Below are positions 25,977 to 34,720 of a stretch of DNA of 64,000 nt, one piece after another; the stretch's first letter is position 1, and each line of letters opens with the position of its first letter. A program made the translations under genes and the position numbers. This stretch comes from Diaminobutyricibacter sp049994905. GTDB lineage: Bacteria; Actinomycetota; Actinomycetes; Actinomycetales; Microbacteriaceae. The stretch is from contig NZ_CP188258.1 in NCBI RefSeq assembly GCF_049994905.1, positions 3,100,001-3,164,000 on the forward strand, in the 5' to 3' direction. The notes under the pieces were generated by a model, which saw nothing but the letters and a program-made list of their open reading frames with translations, did no database searches and was not told the DNA's origin.

Positions 25977-26969
25977 ATGGCGGCGACACGGACACTTTTC
26001 ATCGGGGGCACGGGAGTGATCAGCTCGGCGTGCGTCGCCAGGGCCGTTGAGAAGGGCCACGAAGTCACGGTGCTGACACGGGGTCGTCCGACGAGCCGTC
26101 CGCTGCCGGACGGTGTCGAGGAGCTGCACGCGGACATCCGTGATCCGCAGACCGTGCACGCGGCGCTCGGCGAACGCAGCTTCGACGTGGCGGCCGAATT
26201 CCTCGCCTTCACGCCCGAACACATCCGCACCGACCTCGAGTTGTTCGAGGGCCGGGTCGGCCATTACGTGTTCATCAGTTCGGCTTCGGCGTACCAGAAG
26301 CCTCCGGCGCGGGTGCCCGTCGTCGAGTCGACCCCCCTGCGCAACCCGTTCTGGCAGTATTCGCGCGACAAGATCGCCTGCGAAGACCTCCTCGTCGGGG
26401 CCTACCGCGAGCGCGGATTCCCGGTGACCATCGTGCGGCCGTCGCACACCTATGACCGCACCATGATCCCGACCAGCGGCGGCTGGACCGACCTCGACCG
26501 CATGCGACGTGGCGCGCCGGTCATCGTGCACGGCGACGGCACGAGCCTGTGGACGATCACCCACAACACGGATTTCGCGGTCGCGTTCGTCGGGCTGCTC
26601 GGTCGCCCGGAGGCCGTCGGCGACGCCTTCCACATCACCTCGGACGAAGCGCCGACGTGGGACCAGATCTACCGCTGGCTGGCCGAAGGCCTCGGGGTGG
26701 AGGCCGACCTCGTGCACGTCGCTTCAGAGACGATCGCCTCGGTGATTCCCGAACTCGGCCCCGGGCTGATCGGGGACAAGGCCCACTCGATGCTGTTCGA
26801 CAACACCAAGGTGAAGACTCTCGTGCCGGAGTTCCAGACGCGGGTCACCTTCGCGCACGGAGCCGGTGAGATCGTCGACTGGCACCTCGCCGACCCCGCG
26901 CGCCAGCGGGTCGACCGCGACCTGGATGCCGCATTCGACCGGCTCGCCGACCTGGCCCGCTCGGCCTGA
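25977..26969 (+). CDS. NAD-dependent epimerase/dehydratase-like protein (extended SDR)
   Basis: A 330-residue protein. The nucleotide-binding loop is TLFIGGTGVISSACV, where a usual Gly is replaced by Ser, and the catalytic Tyr and Lys fit YSRDKIACE (about residue 125). The C-terminal segments (WTITHNTDFAVAFVGLLG, FHITSDEAPTWDQIYRWLAEG) match actinobacterial members annotated as epimerases. The ATG at 25977 is preferred over a GTG 9 bases upstream because AGAGGGAG lies 8-9 bases before it. A hairpin terminator follows. Substrate unknown. Confidence 0.85.
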   Translation: MAATRTLFIGGTGVISSACVARAVEKGHEVTVLTRGRPTSRPLPDGVEELHADIRDPQTVHAALGERSFDVAAEFLAFTPEHIRTDLELFEGRVGHYVFISSASAYQKPPARVPVVESTPLRNPFWQYSRDKIACEDLLVGAYRERGFPVTIVRPSHTYDRTMIPTSGGWTDLDRMRRGAPVIVHGDGTSLWTITHNTDFAVAFVGLLGRPEAVGDAFHITSDEAPTWDQIYRWLAEGLGVEADLVHVASETIASVIPELGPGLIGDKAHSMLFDNTKVKTLVPEFQTRVTFAHGAGEIVDWHLADPARQRVDRDLDAAFDRLADLARSA

Positions 26970-27005
26970 GCATCCGCCCGTCCCGCCTCGCCGCCGATCG
27001 GTTGG

Positions 27006-27048
27006 GCAGAAACGGCCAGTGAGCCTGTCGGCTACTGGCCGTTTCTGC
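27006..27048 (+). terminator. Hairpin terminator after the epimerase gene
   Basis: A 15-base perfect inverted repeat, GCAGAAACGGCCAGT (27006-27020) and complement (27034-27048), with a 13-base loop. It separates the epimerase gene from the ROK operon on the same strand. The 3' arm contains CCGTTTCTGC and no long T-run. Confidence 0.8.
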
Positions 27049-27067
27049 GTATTCGGGAAACGATCTC

Positions 27068-27110
27068 TTTACTATTAAGAAACTTTCCTGATACATTCTG
27101 AGACCAGAAT
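27068..27110 (+). promoter_or_regulatory. Promoter and candidate operators of the ROK sugar operon
   Basis: TTTACT (27068-27073) and TACATT (27092-27097) are 18 bases apart and could be -35 and -10. The palindrome GAAACTTTC lies between them at 27079-27087, and a second inverted repeat ATTCTG-AGAC-CAGAAT occupies 27095-27110, overlapping the -10 and start of transcription. ROK repressors often bind GAAA/TTTC-type palindromes, so autoregulation is plausible. Confidence 0.5.
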
Positions 27111-27136
27111 CGTTCCAACGAAGGGATGTGCGGCGC

Positions 27137-28321
27137 GTGACACCGAAACCGGTACCCGGAACGCCCTCGTGGCTTCGCGAGACCAACGACCGCACCGCCC
27201 TCGCCCTGCTGCTCGAACACGGTGTGCTGACCCGCACCAGGATCGGCGAACTCTCCGGGCTCTCGAAGCCCACCGCCGCCCAGATGGTCGCCCGTCTCGA
27301 GACGGCCGGGCTCATCCACGCCGTCGGCGAGGTCTCGGGTGGACGCGGTCCGAACGCCGCCAGCTATGCCGTTCGTGCCGACCGCGCGCTCGGCGTCGCC
27401 GTCGACATCAACTACCAGGTGATGCGCGCCACCGTCGTCGACGCCGGCGGCCACGAGCATCCGACCGTCACCCTCACCCTGTCGCGCTCCGCACGGGATC
27501 GCTCCGCGGTGACGGATGTCCGGACCGCCATCGAGAAGGCCTGCGAAGCAGCGGGCGCACCGACCGGCGCCGTGCGAGCGGTGAGCGTCGGCGTGCAGGG
27601 TGCGCTCGATCCCCGCACCGACGAGCTGAGCTTTGTCGAGACCCTTCCCGGATGGCCGCGCAAGGGTATCCGGCGTCACCTGGAGGATGCACTCGGCATC
27701 AGCGTGCACATCGACAACGACGTGAACCTCGCTGCGATCGCCGAACGCTCGGAAGGTGCGGGTGCAGACTCCGGCGGTTTCGCGCTGCTCTGGATGGGCG
27801 ACGGCCTCGGCCTCTCCGTCGACCAGGGCGGGGTCGTGCACCGGGGAGCCTCCGGGGGTGCTGGCGAGATCGGGTACCTTCCGATCCCGAAGTCGGCAGG
27901 CGCACTCGACCCCCAGGCCGCCGACCTGCAGGACCTCATCGGTGGGCCGAGCGTCGCACGGATCGCGCGATCGCACGGGCTCAGAGGCCGCGGCTACGCC
28001 GCCCTCGCCGAGGCGATCTCCAGCTCGCCCCAGCGCGAGGCCGTGCTTCAGGACCTGGCGCCGCGCATCGCCGTCGGCGTCGTCCCGGTGCTGGCACTTC
28101 TCGACCCCGAACTTGTCGTTCTCGGCGGCCCCACCGGCCGCGCCGGCGGCGACCGCCTGGCCGAACTGGTCGGGCAGCACCTCCGGCGTTCCTCACGCTG
28201 GACGGCCACCATCGTCGCGACCGACGTGTCCGAGCATCCCGTTCTCCGTGGAGCGCGCGAGCACCTGCTGGCCGAGGTGCGCAACTCGCTGTTCTCCGAG
28301 GTCAGCCGCATCACCGCCTGA
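27137..28321 (+). CDS. ROK family transcriptional repressor
   Basis: A 394-residue regulator. Residues about 10-65 form a winged helix (LALLLEHGVLTRTRIGELSG, LSKPTAAQMVARLETAGLI) and the rest is a ROK sugar-kinase-like fold (VSVGVQGALD, VHIDNDVNLAAIAE, GGAGEIGYLPI). The usual ROK zinc site CxCGxxGC is not seen, a common feature of regulator-only members. GTG at 27137 is preferred because GAAGGGA sits 11 bases upstream; an alternative GTG lies at 27128. It heads the sugar ABC/GH4/kinase operon and is its likely local repressor. Confidence 0.92.
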   Translation: MTPKPVPGTPSWLRETNDRTALALLLEHGVLTRTRIGELSGLSKPTAAQMVARLETAGLIHAVGEVSGGRGPNAASYAVRADRALGVAVDINYQVMRATVVDAGGHEHPTVTLTLSRSARDRSAVTDVRTAIEKACEAAGAPTGAVRAVSVGVQGALDPRTDELSFVETLPGWPRKGIRRHLEDALGISVHIDNDVNLAAIAERSEGAGADSGGFALLWMGDGLGLSVDQGGVVHRGASGGAGEIGYLPIPKSAGALDPQAADLQDLIGGPSVARIARSHGLRGRGYAALAEAISSSPQREAVLQDLAPRIAVGVVPVLALLDPELVVLGGPTGRAGGDRLAELVGQHLRRSSRWTATIVATDVSEHPVLRGAREHLLAEVRNSLFSEVSRITA

Positions 28322-28468
28322 CCGCCCGCACCACCCTGACGCACAACAGCACCGAATCACCACGCACCACGCACCACAGCACCACAAGCAGAACAACCGG
28401 CCGCGCCCGCCAGAGTCGATGAAGCACCGAACGGGCACCGCCATCAGACAAGAAGTGAGGAAGACACA

Positions 28469-29803
28469 GTGAAACATCATTCCCGCATCATCGCCGCCAT
28501 CGCGGTCACCACCGCAGCAGCGCTGACCCTCGCCGGATGTTCCGGCGGTGCGAGCGCCACCGCATTCCAGTCGACTGCCCCGTCCGACCTCTCGGGCACC
28601 GTCTCGTTCTGGCACTTCTTCTCCGACCGCGAAGCGAAAGTGATCCAGTCCGTCGTCGACGACTTCGAGAAGAAGTACCCCAAGATCAAGGTCGAGGTGC
28701 ACTCCGGCCAGGACGACGAGAAACTCCGCAAGGCGATCGCGACCGGAAGCAAGGTCGATGTCGGGCTGTCATACTCGACCGACATCGTCGGCAATTTCTG
28801 CTCGACGGGCGCGTTCCGCAGCCTCAACAAGGTGATCGAGCGCGACAAGGTCGACATGAGCCAGTTCTCTCCGACGGTGAAGAGCTACACCGAGTACAAG
28901 GGCAACCGGTGCTCGATGCCCATGCTCGCCGACGTCTACGGCCTCTACTACAACAAGGACCTGCTCACCGCGGCGGGGTTCACCGCTCCCCCGAAGACGC
29001 TGTCGGAGCTGGAGAAGATGGCGGACAAGCTGACCACGTACAACCCGGACGGCTCGATCAAGACGCTCGGGTTCAACCCCACCATGGGCTGGTACGAGAA
29101 CGCGGCGGCGCACTATGGACCCGCAGCGGGCGCCGAGTGGCTGAAGGCGGACGGCACCAGTGCGATCAGCTCCTCGCCGGGCTGGACCGAGCTGATCAAC
29201 TGGCAGAAGGCCTACGTCGACAAGATCGGCTGGAACAAGCTGAACACGTTCACCTCGGGCCTCGGCCAGGAGTTCTCGGCCGACAACGCCTTCCAGAAAG
29301 GCAAGGTCGCCATGAACATGGACGGCGAATACCGCACGGCCTTCATCGACGACCAGGCGAAAGACCTCCACTACGGCACCGCGCCCTTCCCGACGGCCGA
29401 CGACCACACCGACCTCTACGGCGGCGGCTACATGACCGGCAACATCATCGGCATCTCGAAGGGTTCGAAGAACCCGGAACTGGCGTGGGCGTTGCTCAAG
29501 TACCTGACGACCGACACGAGTGCGGTCGTCAAGCTGGCCAACGGCCTGAAGAACGTGCCCACCACGACGGATGCGCTCAACTCGCCCGACCTGCAGGTAT
29601 CCGAGCAGTACAAGACGTTCCTCGATGTCGCAGCGAACAAGAACGTCTCGACGACCCCGGCCAGCCCCCTCGGTGCCGGCTACCAGCAGTCGTTCCAGGA
29701 CTGGTGGAACAAGTACCAGAGCGAGGGCGGCGACGTCCAGGCCGGCCTGAAGAGCGTCGACAAGCAGATCAACGACGCCCTCGCACTCGTCTCGGGTCCG
29801 TGA
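28469..29803 (+). CDS. Carbohydrate ABC transporter substrate-binding lipoprotein
   Basis: A 444-residue lipoprotein. The signal peptide ends LTLAGC at about residue 24, which would be lipidated. The mature part is a type 2 periplasmic-binding fold of the MalE/UgpB class (VSFWHFFSDREAKVIQSVVDDF, GDEN-like YGLYYNKDLLTAAGFTAPPKTL, GKVAMNMDGEY). It captures an oligosaccharide for the two permeases downstream. The GTG start has a GTGAGGA site. The 147-base gap after the ROK gene shows no terminator, only CACCA-rich sequence. Confidence 0.93.
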   Translation: MKHHSRIIAAIAVTTAAALTLAGCSGGASATAFQSTAPSDLSGTVSFWHFFSDREAKVIQSVVDDFEKKYPKIKVEVHSGQDDEKLRKAIATGSKVDVGLSYSTDIVGNFCSTGAFRSLNKVIERDKVDMSQFSPTVKSYTEYKGNRCSMPMLADVYGLYYNKDLLTAAGFTAPPKTLSELEKMADKLTTYNPDGSIKTLGFNPTMGWYENAAAHYGPAAGAEWLKADGTSAISSSPGWTELINWQKAYVDKIGWNKLNTFTSGLGQEFSADNAFQKGKVAMNMDGEYRTAFIDDQAKDLHYGTAPFPTADDHTDLYGGGYMTGNIIGISKGSKNPELAWALLKYLTTDTSAVVKLANGLKNVPTTTDALNSPDLQVSEQYKTFLDVAANKNVSTTPASPLGAGYQQSFQDWWNKYQSEGGDVQAGLKSVDKQINDALALVSGP

Positions 29804-29804
29804 C

Positions 29805-30779
29805 GTGACATCCACCACCACACGCGAGGGGCGGGCGGCGACTGCCGGCCGCTCCTCGCGGGGCGGTCGCAAGCTGGCGACACTCGCGCTCCTGACGCCT
29901 GCGCTCCTGGGCCTTGTGATCTTCTTCGTCTACCCGCTGATCGCGTCGGTGTACTACTCCTTCACGCGGTTCGACCTCGTGTCGGCGCCGCAGTGGATCG
30001 GCCTGCGCAACTACGTCTACCTGTTCACGCAGGACCCGAACGTGTGGACGGCGACGGTCAACACGCTCTGGTTCATCGTGTTCTGGGTGCCGGCGAAGCT
30101 GGTCTTCGCCCTGCTGATCGCCGGACTTCTCGCCCGGGCGAAGAAGGCCTCGGGGATCTGGCGGACGATCTTCTACCTTCCTGCCCTCGTACCGCCGGTC
30201 GCGAGCGTGGTCGCGTTCGTCTTCCTGTTCAACCCGGGCACGGGGCCGGTGAACCAGATTCTGAAGGTGTTCGGCATCCAGGGACCCCTGTGGTTCAACG
30301 ACCCAGCCTGGTCGAAGCCGTCGCTGGTCCTGCTGGGCATCTGGGTCATGGGCGACATCATGATCATCTTCCTGGCGGCGCTGCTCGACGTGCCGCGCGA
30401 GCAGTACGAGGCGGCCTCGCTCGACGGCGCGAACGGGCTGCAGCAGGTGCGTTACGTGACGGTTCCGAGCATCGGGCCCGTATTGCTCTTCGCCCTCATC
30501 ACCGGGGTGATCGCTGCCGTGCAGTACTTCACTGAGGCCGCGGTCGCATCCGGGGTCGCATCGGGCAAGGCGGTCGTCGGCGAAGGCATCGGCTCGAACA
30601 TCGGCTACCCCGACCAGTCCCTGCTCACCTATACGCAATGGCTCTATGTGCGCGGCTTCAGCACCTACCAGCTCGGCTACGCCTCGGCCCTCGCGGTCAT
30701 CCTGTTCATCGTGTCGAGCGCGATCCTCATCGTCCTGCTCCGCCGTTTCAAGGCGTTCACCCCGGAAGGCGCACAATGA
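29805..30779 (+). CDS. Sugar ABC transporter permease (MalF type)
   Basis: A 324-residue membrane protein with about six helices (first LLTPALLGLVIFFVYPLIASVYYSF near residues 28-52). The ATPase-contact EAA loop is YEAASLDGANGLQQVRYVTV. It starts one base after the binding-protein stop and overlaps the next permease by 4 bases. No ATPase gene is in the operon, so a shared MsiK/MalK-type ATPase elsewhere must drive it, as known for many actinobacterial sugar importers. Confidence 0.93.
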   Translation: MTSTTTREGRAATAGRSSRGGRKLATLALLTPALLGLVIFFVYPLIASVYYSFTRFDLVSAPQWIGLRNYVYLFTQDPNVWTATVNTLWFIVFWVPAKLVFALLIAGLLARAKKASGIWRTIFYLPALVPPVASVVAFVFLFNPGTGPVNQILKVFGIQGPLWFNDPAWSKPSLVLLGIWVMGDIMIIFLAALLDVPREQYEAASLDGANGLQQVRYVTVPSIGPVLLFALITGVIAAVQYFTEAAVASGVASGKAVVGEGIGSNIGYPDQSLLTYTQWLYVRGFSTYQLGYASALAVILFIVSSAILIVLLRRFKAFTPEGAQ

Positions 30780-31678
30780 CCTCCGCTACGCTCACCGAAC
30801 GACCCGCCCCGCCGCCGGCGCCGCCGGCGCCCAACCGGCGCAAACCTCCGCTGCGCGGCCGGCGCCTGCTCGGCTGGATCGCCGAACACACCGTGCTGGT
30901 GGCTCTTGCCGTGCTGTTCATCGCACCGGTCGTCTTCGTCGTGCTGACCTCGCTGATGTCGAGCGACCAGACGCTCACGGCTTCGCTGTGGCCGAAGCCG
31001 TTCGTCTGGAGCAACTACCTCACCGTGTTCCAGACCGTGCCACTGCTGCAGTGGTTCGGCAACTCGGCGATGTACGCCGTGCTGGCGACCGCCTTCATGC
31101 TGCTCTCTTCCGTTCCGGCCGCGTACGCCCTGGCGAAGATCAAGTTCCGCGGATCGAACGTGCTCTTCACAGCGATCATCATCGCCATGCTCCTGCCGCC
31201 GCAGGTCACGGCCATCCCGATCTATGTCATGTGGTCGCAGCTGAACCTGACCGGAACCCTGTGGCCGCTCATCCTGCCGAACCTGCTCGGCGACGCGTTC
31301 TCGATCTTCCTGCTGCGGCAGTTCTTCCTCACCATCCCGAGCGAGTACGCCGACGCCGCCCGTATCGACGGGTGCGGCGAGTTCGGCGTGCTGTGGCGCG
31401 TGATGATCCCGATGGCGAAACCCGGCATCGCCGCGACCGCGATCTTCATGTTCTTCAATTCGTGGAACGACTACTACGGGCCCCTGCTCTACACGTCGGA
31501 GAACTCCGACAACTGGCCGGTCGCCTACGGTCTCGCATCCTTCCGCGGCGTGCACGGCACCGACTGGGGCCTCACCATGACGATGACCATCCTCGTCACC
31601 GTCCCCGTCGTCCTCATCTTCTTCTTCGCCCAACGCGTGTTCGTCGAGGGCATCACATTGACCGGCGTGAAGGGATAG
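30776..31678 (+). CDS. Sugar ABC transporter permease (MalG type)
   Basis: A 300-residue membrane protein with a proline-rich cytoplasmic start (RPAPPPAPPAPNRRKPPLR). The EAA loop is YADAARIDGCGEFGVLWRVM and the C-terminus QRVFVEGITLTGVKG is typical. The ATG overlaps the previous stop (ATGA). It completes the channel of the importer. The frame is open upstream in the previous gene, but that part is a shadow. Confidence 0.93.
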   Translation: MTSATLTERPAPPPAPPAPNRRKPPLRGRRLLGWIAEHTVLVALAVLFIAPVVFVVLTSLMSSDQTLTASLWPKPFVWSNYLTVFQTVPLLQWFGNSAMYAVLATAFMLLSSVPAAYALAKIKFRGSNVLFTAIIIAMLLPPQVTAIPIYVMWSQLNLTGTLWPLILPNLLGDAFSIFLLRQFFLTIPSEYADAARIDGCGEFGVLWRVMIPMAKPGIAATAIFMFFNSWNDYYGPLLYTSENSDNWPVAYGLASFRGVHGTDWGLTMTMTILVTVPVVLIFFFAQRVFVEGITLTGVKG

Positions 31679-31680
31679 CC

Positions 31681-32952
31681 GTGAAACTTGCTGTCGTCGG
31701 TGGAGGTTCCACCTACACACCCGAACTCATCGACGGGTTCGCGCGCATGCGCGACCTGCTCCCGATCGAGGAGCTCTGGCTGGTCGACACCGACCCGGAT
31801 CGCCTGCGGCTCGTCGGCGGGATGAGCGAGCGCATGTTCCGCGCCGCCGGCCACTCCGGGCGCATCGTTGCGACCGATGACCTCGTCGCCGGCGTGTCCG
31901 ACGCTGATGCCGTGCTCATCCAGCTTCGGGTCGGCGGCCAGGCTGCACGTCACGGGGACGAGACCTTTCCCCACGAGTGCGGCTGCATCGGGCAGGAGAC
32001 CACGGGTCCGGGCGGCTTCGCAAAGGCCCTGCGCACCGTTCCGGTCGTGCTGCGGGTCGCCGAGGCGGTGCGGGCACACGCGAAGCCGGATGCGTGGATC
32101 GTCGACTTCACGAACCCGGTCGGCATCGTCACCCGCGCACTCCTGCAGGAGGGTCATCGCGCCGTCGGCCTCTGCAACGTCGCGATCGGCTTCCAACGCC
32201 GCTTCGCGAGCCTGCTGGGGGTCGACCACACCGCGATCACGCTCGGCCACGTGGGGCTCAACCACCTCACCTGGGAGCGCGCGGCTTTCGTGACCGACGA
32301 GAGCGGGACACACGACGCACTGCCCGGCCTGCTCGCAACCCACCTCGACCAGCTCGCCGAGGAGATCGAACTGCCCGCATCGCTGATCTCGCTGCTCGGC
32401 ACCGTGCCGTCGTACTACCTGCGCTACTACTACGCACACGACGCGGTGCTACGGGAGCAGCTCGGCGCACCCACACGCGCGCAGGCGGTACAGGAGGTCG
32501 AGCGCGCACTTCTCGAGCTCTACGCAGACCCCGCAGTGGATACGAAACCGGATGCGCTGGCCAAGCGCGGCGGCGCCTTCTATTCCGAGGCGGCCGTCGA
32601 TCTGATCGCGTCCCTCACGTCGAACCGGCGGGACACACAGATCGTGAACCTGCGCAACAACGGTGTACTGCCGTTCCTGCCGGACGACCATGTGATCGAG
32701 GTTCCCGCCGTGGTCGGTGCCGACGGCGTCACCGCGCTCCCGGTCGAGCCGCTTCCCGCCGACCTCGCCGGCCTCATCTCGCATGTCGCCGGGTATGAGC
32801 GGCTCGCACTCGACGCTGCCGTCCACGGCGGTCGTGACCGCGTCGTCCGCACGCTTCTCGCGCATCCGCTCGTCGGACAATACGACAAGGCCGAGAAACT
32901 CGCCGACCTGCTCATCGCGCGCAACCGCGACCACCTGGCGTGGGCACGATGA
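31681..32952 (+). CDS. GH4 family 6-phospho-beta-glucosidase-like glycosidase
   Basis: A 423-residue enzyme of the NAD- and Mn-dependent GH4 family. The N-terminal dinucleotide fold is VVGGGSTYTPELIDGF. Metal ligands Cys165 (in LCNVAIGF) and His195 (in HVGLNHLTW) are present. FTNPVGIVTRAL and KRGGAFYSEAAVDLIASL match 6-phospho-beta-glucosidases. GH4 enzymes use an oxidation-elimination mechanism and usually need a 6-phosphorylated disaccharide. Here the importer is ABC type, so phosphate would have to come from the adjacent kinase or the enzyme may use unphosphorylated sugar. GTG start 2 bases after the permease stop. Confidence 0.92.
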   Translation: MKLAVVGGGSTYTPELIDGFARMRDLLPIEELWLVDTDPDRLRLVGGMSERMFRAAGHSGRIVATDDLVAGVSDADAVLIQLRVGGQAARHGDETFPHECGCIGQETTGPGGFAKALRTVPVVLRVAEAVRAHAKPDAWIVDFTNPVGIVTRALLQEGHRAVGLCNVAIGFQRRFASLLGVDHTAITLGHVGLNHLTWERAAFVTDESGTHDALPGLLATHLDQLAEEIELPASLISLLGTVPSYYLRYYYAHDAVLREQLGAPTRAQAVQEVERALLELYADPAVDTKPDALAKRGGAFYSEAAVDLIASLTSNRRDTQIVNLRNNGVLPFLPDDHVIEVPAVVGADGVTALPVEPLPADLAGLISHVAGYERLALDAAVHGGRDRVVRTLLAHPLVGQYDKAEKLADLLIARNRDHLAWAR

Positions 32953-33974
32953 GCGACGCATATCCCGCCGACGGCATCGTCCTCGCCGTCGACGGCGGAG
33001 GCTCGAAGACGGATGCGGTCGCCCTCGACCTCGCAGGCACCGTCCTGGCGAGCGCACGGGCCGCGACCTCCAGCCCGCACATCATCGGCGTCGACGCGAC
33101 GATCGCCCTCATCGACGGTCTCGCGAACGAAATCGTGAAGCAGACCGGGGGCCGCCCGATCGTACAGGCGAACATCTACCTCTCCGGCCTCGACCTGCCG
33201 GCCGAGGTGGCGGCGTTCTCGCGTTCCATCGGCGCCTTCTCCTGGGCGACCGGCGCATCCGGTCGCCCGGCGATCGTCGAGAACGACCTGTTCGCCCTGC
33301 TGCGCGCGGGAACGAACGAAGCGGATGCGGTCGCCGTCGTCTGCGGGACAGGTATCAATTGCGTCGGCGTCCGCTCTGACGGAGCAGTCGTGCGGTACGC
33401 GTCGCTGGGGATGATCTCCGGCGACTGGGGCGGCGGCTGGCACCTGGGCGAAAAGGCGCTCTGGCACGCGGCGCGGGCCGTCGATGGGCGCGGGCCTGCC
33501 ACATCCCTCGTCGATGCTGTTCCTGAGGCGTTCGGCCTCGCCGACGTGCAGGCGGTCATCGAGGCGATGCATTTCGGGCGGCTGGCGAATGCGGAGCTCT
33601 CGGCGCTCAGCCCCGCGGTGTTCCGGGCAGCGCGCGAGGGTGACGCTGTCGCCGGGCGGCTCGTCGACCGGCAGGCGGAGGAGATCGTGGTCTTCGCCGA
33701 GACGACGCTGCGCAGGCTCGACCTGCTCGACCGGCCGACGCCGCTGGTGCTGGGCGGCGGCGTCATCGGAGCGCGCGACGAGCGACTGCTCTCGGGGATC
33801 GAGCGCGGACTGGCGGAACGCGCCCCCTTCGCCCATATCGAGCTCGTCACGGCGGCACCCATTCTCGGAGCGGGCCTGCTGGCCCTCGAAGCGGTCGGGG
33901 CGGGCCGGGATGCACTGGAGACAGCGCGCGCCGGCCTCTCGTCGCGCCAGGCCTCGCTCTCCGTCACGAGGTAG
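32949..33974 (+). CDS. BadF/BadG/N-acetylglucosamine kinase-type ATPase
   Basis: A 341-residue kinase of the actin-like ATPase superfamily. PHOSPHATE-1 is LAVDGGGSKTDAVALD (about residues 12-27), with VCGTGINCVGV and ISGDWGGGWHLGEKAL as the phosphate-2/adenosine regions. The ATG overlaps the GH4 stop. Members include human NAGK and bacterial amino-sugar kinases. In this operon it probably phosphorylates the imported sugar, before or after GH4 cleavage. An in-frame GTG at 32940 is less likely because it lies inside the GH4 gene. Confidence 0.9.
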   Translation: MSDAYPADGIVLAVDGGGSKTDAVALDLAGTVLASARAATSSPHIIGVDATIALIDGLANEIVKQTGGRPIVQANIYLSGLDLPAEVAAFSRSIGAFSWATGASGRPAIVENDLFALLRAGTNEADAVAVVCGTGINCVGVRSDGAVVRYASLGMISGDWGGGWHLGEKALWHAARAVDGRGPATSLVDAVPEAFGLADVQAVIEAMHFGRLANAELSALSPAVFRAAREGDAVAGRLVDRQAEEIVVFAETTLRRLDLLDRPTPLVLGGGVIGARDERLLSGIERGLAERAPFAHIELVTAAPILGAGLLALEAVGAGRDALETARAGLSSRQASLSVTR

Positions 33975-34018
33975 GCCGGCCGGCACGAGGGGTGCTTCCC
34001 GATTGCGCGGACCGGTGG

Positions 34019-34038
34019 TCTAATCAGACAAAGGGAGG
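34019..34038 (+). promoter_or_regulatory. pcm -10 box and ribosome-binding site
   Basis: TCTAAT at 34019-34024 is a good -10; a weak TTCCCG lies 17 bases upstream. A strong GGGAGG follows at 34033-34038. The only in-frame start candidates near it are ACG at 34044 or the ATG at 34071, which is too far for this site. Confidence 0.45.
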
Positions 34039-34043
34039 ATCTC

Positions 34044-34694
34044 ACGGCATACGACGACGCTCGGCGCCGGATGGTTCAGCGGCAGCTCATCCCGCGCGGG
34101 ATCGGGGATCCACGGGTTCTCGACGCGATGGCGCGCGTGCCGCGGCACGAGTTCGTGCCGCTCGATCTCGTCGACTACGCCTACGACGACCGGCCGTTGC
34201 CGCTGAGCGACGGACAGACCATCTCGCAGCCGTACATCGTCGCGCTGATGGTCGAGTTCGCACGGATCGGCCCGGATGACGTGGTGCTCGACGTCGGCAC
34301 CGGCTCGGGCTACGCGGCAGCCGTGGCCGCAGAACTCGCCGACCGCGTCTACAGCATCGAACGCCAGCCTCGCCTCGCCGCGAGCGCCGCGACACTGCTG
34401 AGCAGGCTCGGCTACCGCGTCGAGGTGATCGAAGGCGATGGCTCGCTGGGGTGGCCGGGGGCCGCTCCGTACGACGCCGTTCTCGCGGCGGCGACGGGAC
34501 CATCCGTGCCAGGCGCCTGGGTCGAACAGCTGGCTCCGGGCGGCCGGATCGTCATGCCGATCGGGTCACCACGGGGAGCCCAGCACCTGGCGGCCTTCAC
34601 CCTCGACACCCACGGCCGGCTGAAGGAGCAGAACCTCGGTGCTGTCAGCTTCGTGCCGCTGCTCGGGGAGCAGGCCTGGCCGGTCGAAGGCTGA
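34044..34694 (+). CDS. pcm: Protein-L-isoaspartate O-methyltransferase
   Basis: A repair methyltransferase for damaged aspartyl residues. Motif DVGTGSGYAAAVAAELA binds SAM; VPRHEFVP and YAYDDRPLPLSDGQTIS are diagnostic of PCMT. From the conventional ATG at 34071 the protein has 207 residues. I list 34044 because the strong GGGAGG is 5 bases before an in-frame ACG and the added residues (TAYDDARRR) look like the family N-terminus, which normally continues several residues before RMV. If ACG is not used, 34071 is the start. The downstream gene is convergent. Confidence 0.85.
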   Translation, partial: TAYDDARRRMVQRQLIPRGIGDPRVLDAMARVPRHEFVPLDLVDYAYDDRPLPLSDGQTISQPYIVALMVEFARIGPDDVVLDVGTGSGYAAAVAAELADRVYSIERQPRLAASAATLLSRLGYRVEVIEGDGSLGWPGAAPYDAVLAAATGPSVPGAWVEQLAPGGRIVMPIGSPRGAQHLAAFTLDTHGRLKEQNLGAVSFVPLLGEQAWPVEG

Positions 34695-34720
34695 CGCGTC
34701 GTTCGGTCGGCCCGCTCGCG

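Noticed and set aside
31525..32439. 304-codon minus-strand frame opposite the GH4 gene
   Set aside because: No domain; the GH4 gene on the plus strand has metal ligands and cofactor loop.
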